Source: Sphingomonas radiodurans (GTDB lineage Bacteria; Pseudomonadota; Alphaproteobacteria; Sphingomonadales; Sphingomonadaceae). From it: a stretch of 64,000 nucleotides of DNA. The notes beneath the pieces were generated by a model. That model was not told the origin of the DNA, made no database searches, and was given only the letters and a program-made list of their open reading frames with translations. Below are positions 60,825 through 64,000 of the stretch, piece by piece. The stretch's first letter is position 1. Every line of letters begins with the position of its first letter. The stretch is taken from contig NZ_CP086594.1 in NCBI RefSeq assembly GCF_020866845.1, forward strand, positions 682,001-746,000, written 5' to 3'. The position numbers and the translations under genes were made by a program.

Positions 60825-62480
60825 ATGCTGACCGCGCTCTCGATCCGCGACGTGGTGCTGATCGAGGCGCTCGACCTCGATTTCGGCGCCGGCCTGGGCG
60901 TGCTCACCGGCGAGACCGGCGCGGGCAAGTCGATCCTGCTCGACGCGCTCGGCCTCGCGCTCGGTGCCCGCGGCGATAGTGGCCTCGTCCGCCACGGCGC
61001 TGCGCAGGCCAGCGTCACCGCCACCTTCGATCCCCCCGCCGGCGTCGCCGCGCTGCTCGACGACAATGGCGTCGAGGCCGAGTCGGGCGAGCCGCTGATC
61101 GTTCGCCGCGTCGTCAAGGCGGACGGCGGCAGCCGCGGCTTCGTCAACAATCAGCCCGCCTCCGCCGCACTCCTGCGCGAACTCGGCACGCGGTTGGTCG
61201 AGATCCACGGCCAGCACGACGATCGCGGCCTGCTCAACCCGCGCGGCCACCGCACGCTGCTCGACACGTTCGGCCGCCTCGACACCGCCGCCGTCAGCGA
61301 TGCGTGGCGCACGTGGCGCACGGCGCAGGACGCGCTCGCGCAAGCGCGCGAGGAGATCGAGACCGCAGCGCGCGACCGCGAATGGCTTGATCATGCCGTG
61401 GCCGAACTCGACGCACTCGCCCCAAAAGTCGGCGAGGAAGAGGCGCTCGCCGAGCGTCGCCGCGTGATGCAGCGCTCCGAAAAGATCACCGACGATCTCA
61501 ACGCACTGACCGACGCACTCGAAGGATCGGACGGTGCGCTGTCGCGAATGCGTCAAGCCGCACGAATCCTCGATCGGATCTCACCCGACCACGAGGCACT
61601 CGCCGACGCGCTCGCCGCGCTCGATCGCGCCGTGATCGAGGCCTCCACCGCGGGCGAGCGCGTCAGCGAGGCCGCGCTCGCGCTCAGTTTCGATCCGCGC
61701 GCGCTCGAAGATGACGAGACGCGCCTGTTCGAACTACGCGGAATCGCACGCAAACACCGCGTCCAGCCCGACGATCTCGCCGCGCTGGCCGACGACCTGC
61801 GCGGCCGCCGCGACCGGCTTGAAGCAGGCGAGGACGGCATCGCCGCGCTCGAACAGCGCGCCACCAAGGCGCGCGCTGCCTATCTCGCCGCCGCCGAGCA
61901 CCTTTCCGCTGCGCGCACCGCCGCCGCCGCCCGCCTCGACGCCGCGGTTGCCGGCGAACTGCCCCCGCTGAAGCTCGACTCCGCCCGCTTCCGCACCACC
62001 GTCGCCGCGCTGCCCGAGGAACAATGGGGCGCCGCCGGCCGCGACCGCGTCGAATTCGAGATCGCAACCAACCCCGGCGCCCCGTTCGGGCCGTTGATCA
62101 AGATCGCCTCGGGCGGCGAGCTCTCGCGCTTCATCCTCGCGCTCAAGGTGGCGCTGGCCGAAGAAGGCGCCGCCGCGACGATGATCTTCGACGAGATCGA
62201 CCGCGGCGTCGGCGGCGCGGTTGCGTCCGCAATCGGCGAGCGCCTCGCCCGCCTGGCCGCGACCGCGCAATTGCTGGTGGTGACCCACTCGCCACAGGTG
62301 GCCGCGCGCGGTGCCGCGCATCTGCTAATCGCGAAGCGCCACGACGGCGTCGTCACCCGCACCGGCGTCCGCCAGCTCGCACCAGACGAACGCCGCGAGG
62401 AAATCGCCCGCATGCTCTCCGGTGCGACGATCACCGACGAGGCGCGCGCTCAAGCCGACCGCCTTATCGAAACCGCTTGA
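60825..62480 (+). CDS. recN: DNA repair protein RecN
   Basis: A 551-residue SMC-like ATPase: Walker A GETGAGKS at residues 29-36, IHGQHDDRGLLNP, a central coiled coil, then the signature ASGGELSRFILALKVALA, Walker B TMIFDEIDRGVGG and VTHSPQVAARGA. RecN acts early in double-strand-break repair. The ATG at 60825 gives the standard N-terminus MLTALSIRDVVLIEALDL. No LexA-type site was recognised upstream, and it may be expressed with bamD. Confidence 0.96.
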   Translation: MLTALSIRDVVLIEALDLDFGAGLGVLTGETGAGKSILLDALGLALGARGDSGLVRHGAAQASVTATFDPPAGVAALLDDNGVEAESGEPLIVRRVVKADGGSRGFVNNQPASAALLRELGTRLVEIHGQHDDRGLLNPRGHRTLLDTFGRLDTAAVSDAWRTWRTAQDALAQAREEIETAARDREWLDHAVAELDALAPKVGEEEALAERRRVMQRSEKITDDLNALTDALEGSDGALSRMRQAARILDRISPDHEALADALAALDRAVIEASTAGERVSEAALALSFDPRALEDDETRLFELRGIARKHRVQPDDLAALADDLRGRRDRLEAGEDGIAALEQRATKARAAYLAAAEHLSAARTAAAARLDAAVAGELPPLKLDSARFRTTVAALPEEQWGAAGRDRVEFEIATNPGAPFGPLIKIASGGELSRFILALKVALAEEGAAATMIFDEIDRGVGGAVASAIGERLARLAATAQLLVVTHSPQVAARGAAHLLIAKRHDGVVTRTGVRQLAPDERREEIARMLSGATITDEARAQADRLIETA

Positions 62481-62487
62481 GCGGCGG

Positions 62488-63276
62488 TTATGCCGCGCCC
62501 GCGACCCGCCGGGTTAGGCCGTCCACCGGCACGTCGTGCAAAATGCGATAACGAGCCTCGATCAGGCTGAAGACGCCAAAACCGAATAGGCCGATCGCCA
62601 CGACAAAGTCCCACGGGCTCTCAAGCCATGACAGCGCCTCCGCCATGCCGCCTGCCTCGCTGGCCTCCGCCTGCAGGCCTGCCTGCAGCAGGAACCAGCT
62701 GCTGATAATGAACACCAGCCCGCGTGCGGCATAACCTGCGCGGCCGCTCCACCGCGCCCACGCATGCTGCGCCATCGCAGGTTCGAGGTGCTTCAGGAAC
62801 GATCCCTTTGCCGCCTTGATCAACTGCACCACGCCGACCGCGAACAGCACCGCGGCACCCAGCATCACGATCGCCGTGCCGCCCGGTAAATCCAGCGCCG
62901 CCTGCGTCCCCTGCTCCGTCCCGTTCCCGACCGAGGACACGCCCTGGATTAGCCGGAACGCCTGCCAAGCAAGGACCAGATGGACCAACCCGCTGATGCC
63001 AGCGCCAAGCCGCTCGAATATCCCTTTGCGATCAGTGCCATGCCGCTCGATATCGAACGCCGCATCGCACAGCCGCCAGATGCCGTAGGCGAGCAGCCCG
63101 GCCGCCATGATCGACAGCAACAATCGCCCACCGCTGCCAGCCAGGAACTGCAACGCGCCACTCGTATCCTCGGCGCGGCCGGTACGTACGATCAGGAATG
63201 CGATCACGAGATACAGAATGCCACGTGTCGCAAATCCGACGCGGGTAAGGGTAGTCAGCCGAGCGCTGGCGTTCAT
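62488..63276 (-). CDS. DUF1206 membrane protein, probably EcfG-controlled
   Basis: The 262-residue protein has six membrane helices in three pairs, each pair opening with a related block (RVGFATRGILYLVIAFLIV; RLGAGISGLVHLVLAWQA; RAGYAARGLVFIISSWFL). This is the three-repeat DUF1206 family, whose function is unknown. AGGAGGAA precedes the ATG at 63276, and an exact EcfG consensus promoter lies 25 bases before the start, so it is likely induced in the general stress response. Confidence 0.9.
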   Translation of the reverse strand: MNASARLTTLTRVGFATRGILYLVIAFLIVRTGRAEDTSGALQFLAGSGGRLLLSIMAAGLLAYGIWRLCDAAFDIERHGTDRKGIFERLGAGISGLVHLVLAWQAFRLIQGVSSVGNGTEQGTQAALDLPGGTAIVMLGAAVLFAVGVVQLIKAAKGSFLKHLEPAMAQHAWARWSGRAGYAARGLVFIISSWFLLQAGLQAEASEAGGMAEALSWLESPWDFVVAIGLFGFGVFSLIEARYRILHDVPVDGLTRRVAGAA

Positions 63277-63301
63277 CAATGGTTCCTCCTGGTCGCTCGC
63301 G

Positions 63302-63326
63302 AACGGCCGCACGCGGTTTCCGTTCC
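63302..63326 (-). promoter_or_regulatory. EcfG-type promoter for the DUF1206 gene
   Basis: On the minus strand GGAAC (63326-63322), 16 bases, CGTT (63305-63302). This is an exact match to the EcfG consensus, 25 bases before the ATG. Confidence 0.78.
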
Positions 63327-63339
63327 GCGTGAGCCCCCA

Positions 63340-64000
63340 TCAGCGCGTCATCCCGACTACCATGCCGCCCTTCATCACCATCCGCACGTCGCGCACCGCC
63401 TCGATTTTCACCGTCGGATCACCGGCGACCGCGACCAGATCGGCCAGCAGCCCCGGCCTGATCGCGCCAAGCCGCGCAGACATTCCCATCCACCGCGCAT
63501 TGCCCGAGGTCGCGGCAAGCAGCACCTGCGCCGGCGACATCCCGGCCGCGACCATCAGTTCCATCTCGCGCGCATTCTCGCCATGCGTATACACCCCGAC
63601 ATCGCCGCCCATGCACATCGTCACCCCCGCCGCCAGCGCCAGCCGAACAGTCTCGAGGCTCAGGCGAACTGCGGGCGGCGCCGGCTCGCGTCCGTCCCAT
63701 CCACGATAGCGCGCGCTCGCATCCGATGCGGCAAGCGTCGGGCAATAAACGATCTTCTTCGCGGCCATCGCGGCGAACGTCTCGCGTGTCCCGCCATAGC
63801 CATGTTCGATCGTCTCGACCCCCGCCTCGATCGACCGCCGCATGCCCTCGGGCGTCGACGCGTGCACCGCTACTGGTCGCCCCGCATCGTGCGCCGCCGC
63901 CACCGCCGCCTTGATCTCCTCGAGGCTCAGCGTCGCGCGGCTCTCCTCGCCGGCGCGTAAGCGATAATCGGCGTACAGCTTGATCCAGTCCGCGCCGGCG
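63340..64000 (-). CDS. Amidohydrolase family protein (C-terminal part)
   Basis: The frame is open to the window edge, giving the last ~220 residues. GADWIKLYADYR, PVAVHASTPEGMRRSIEAGVETIEHG (with metal-ligand His residues), MGGDVGVYTHGENAREMELMVAAG and GAIRPGLLADLVAVAGDP are typical of metal-dependent amidohydrolases related to Xaa-Pro dipeptidase/imidazolonepropionase-like enzymes. The Asp ligand in GGDVG is present. The N-terminal HxH motif and any signal peptide lie outside the window, so the substrate cannot be judged. Confidence 0.87.
   Translation of the reverse strand, partial: AGADWIKLYADYRLRAGEESRATLSLEEIKAAVAAAHDAGRPVAVHASTPEGMRRSIEAGVETIEHGYGGTRETFAAMAAKKIVYCPTLAASDASARYRGWDGREPAPPAVRLSLETVRLALAAGVTMCMGGDVGVYTHGENAREMELMVAAGMSPAQVLLAATSGNARWMGMSARLGAIRPGLLADLVAVAGDPTVKIEAVRDVRMVMKGGMVVGMTR

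Overview
The window is high-GC, gene-dense chromosomal DNA from an alphaproteobacterium, most likely a sphingomonad (Sphingomonas or a close relative). The grounds are protein family content rather than any marker gene: a petABC bc1 operon, groESL under CIRCE control, an XrtA/PEP-CTERM-type signalling module (sugar transferase, PrsK, PrsR, TPR protein), LipB, DapD, BamD, RecN, and four GGAAC-N16-NGTT sites that look like promoters of the alphaproteobacterial general stress sigma factor EcfG. There is no rRNA, CRISPR array, prophage or insertion sequence. One tRNA (Glu, TTC) is present.

Layout. 1-4.7 kb: end of an aspartyl-protease/PDZ protein, then a minus-strand run of pxpA and an SDR, tRNA-Glu, recJ and a prolyl-4-hydroxylase-like oxygenase. 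5.2-12.2 kb: Rrf2 regulator, mscL, a LemA/TPM/TPM/NUDIX unit, a PQQ-type sugar dehydrogenase, a secreted phosphodiesterase and a MaoC protein. 12.3-16.3 kb: stress-type lipoprotein, apt and the bc1 complex petABC. 16.5-23.8 kb: trmL, GNAT, two paralogous membrane proteins, lipB, several small envelope proteins, a fasciclin protein and a MATE pump. 23.8-26.0 kb: tandem CIRCE, groES, groEL and a string of hairpins. 26.1-30.5 kb: Uma2 protein, ABC-F protein Uup, a DUF815 ATPase and a mannose-1-phosphate guanylyltransferase. 30.7-37.6 kb: exopolysaccharide sugar transferase, PrsK, PrsR and a TPR protein. 37.8-42.8 kb: GntR regulator, nitroreductase, a low-GC orphan gene flanked by 12-bp direct repeats, a peptide transporter, NnrU and mobA. 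42.9-46.1 kb: two glycine-zipper proteins around osmC, then dapD and a pyrimidine nucleotidase. 46.3-50.1 kb: a flavin monooxygenase and a two-component system (PepSY protein, response regulator, kinase) with a small antisense membrane-protein gene between regulator and kinase. 50.3-55.2 kb: a fatty-acyl-CoA oxidation-type cluster (two acyl-CoA dehydrogenases, two SDRs, an enoyl-CoA hydratase) with a divergent control region. 55.3-59.6 kb: CFA-type synthase, a sulfite-oxidase-fold protein with its cytochrome b, a TauE/SafE permease and mannose-6-phosphate isomerase. 59.8-64 kb: bamD, recN, a DUF1206 membrane protein and the end of an amidohydrolase.

The most distinctive signals are regulatory: four EcfG-type promoters in front of small or membrane proteins, a 31-bp element conserved upstream of both glycine-zipper genes, and two overlapping CIRCE operators before groES. 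Several intergenic palindromic repeats (REP-like) occur, and at two places such a repeat appears to have supplied the start of a protein (Apt and a TPM protein). No clearly new multi-gene defence or mobile system was found.
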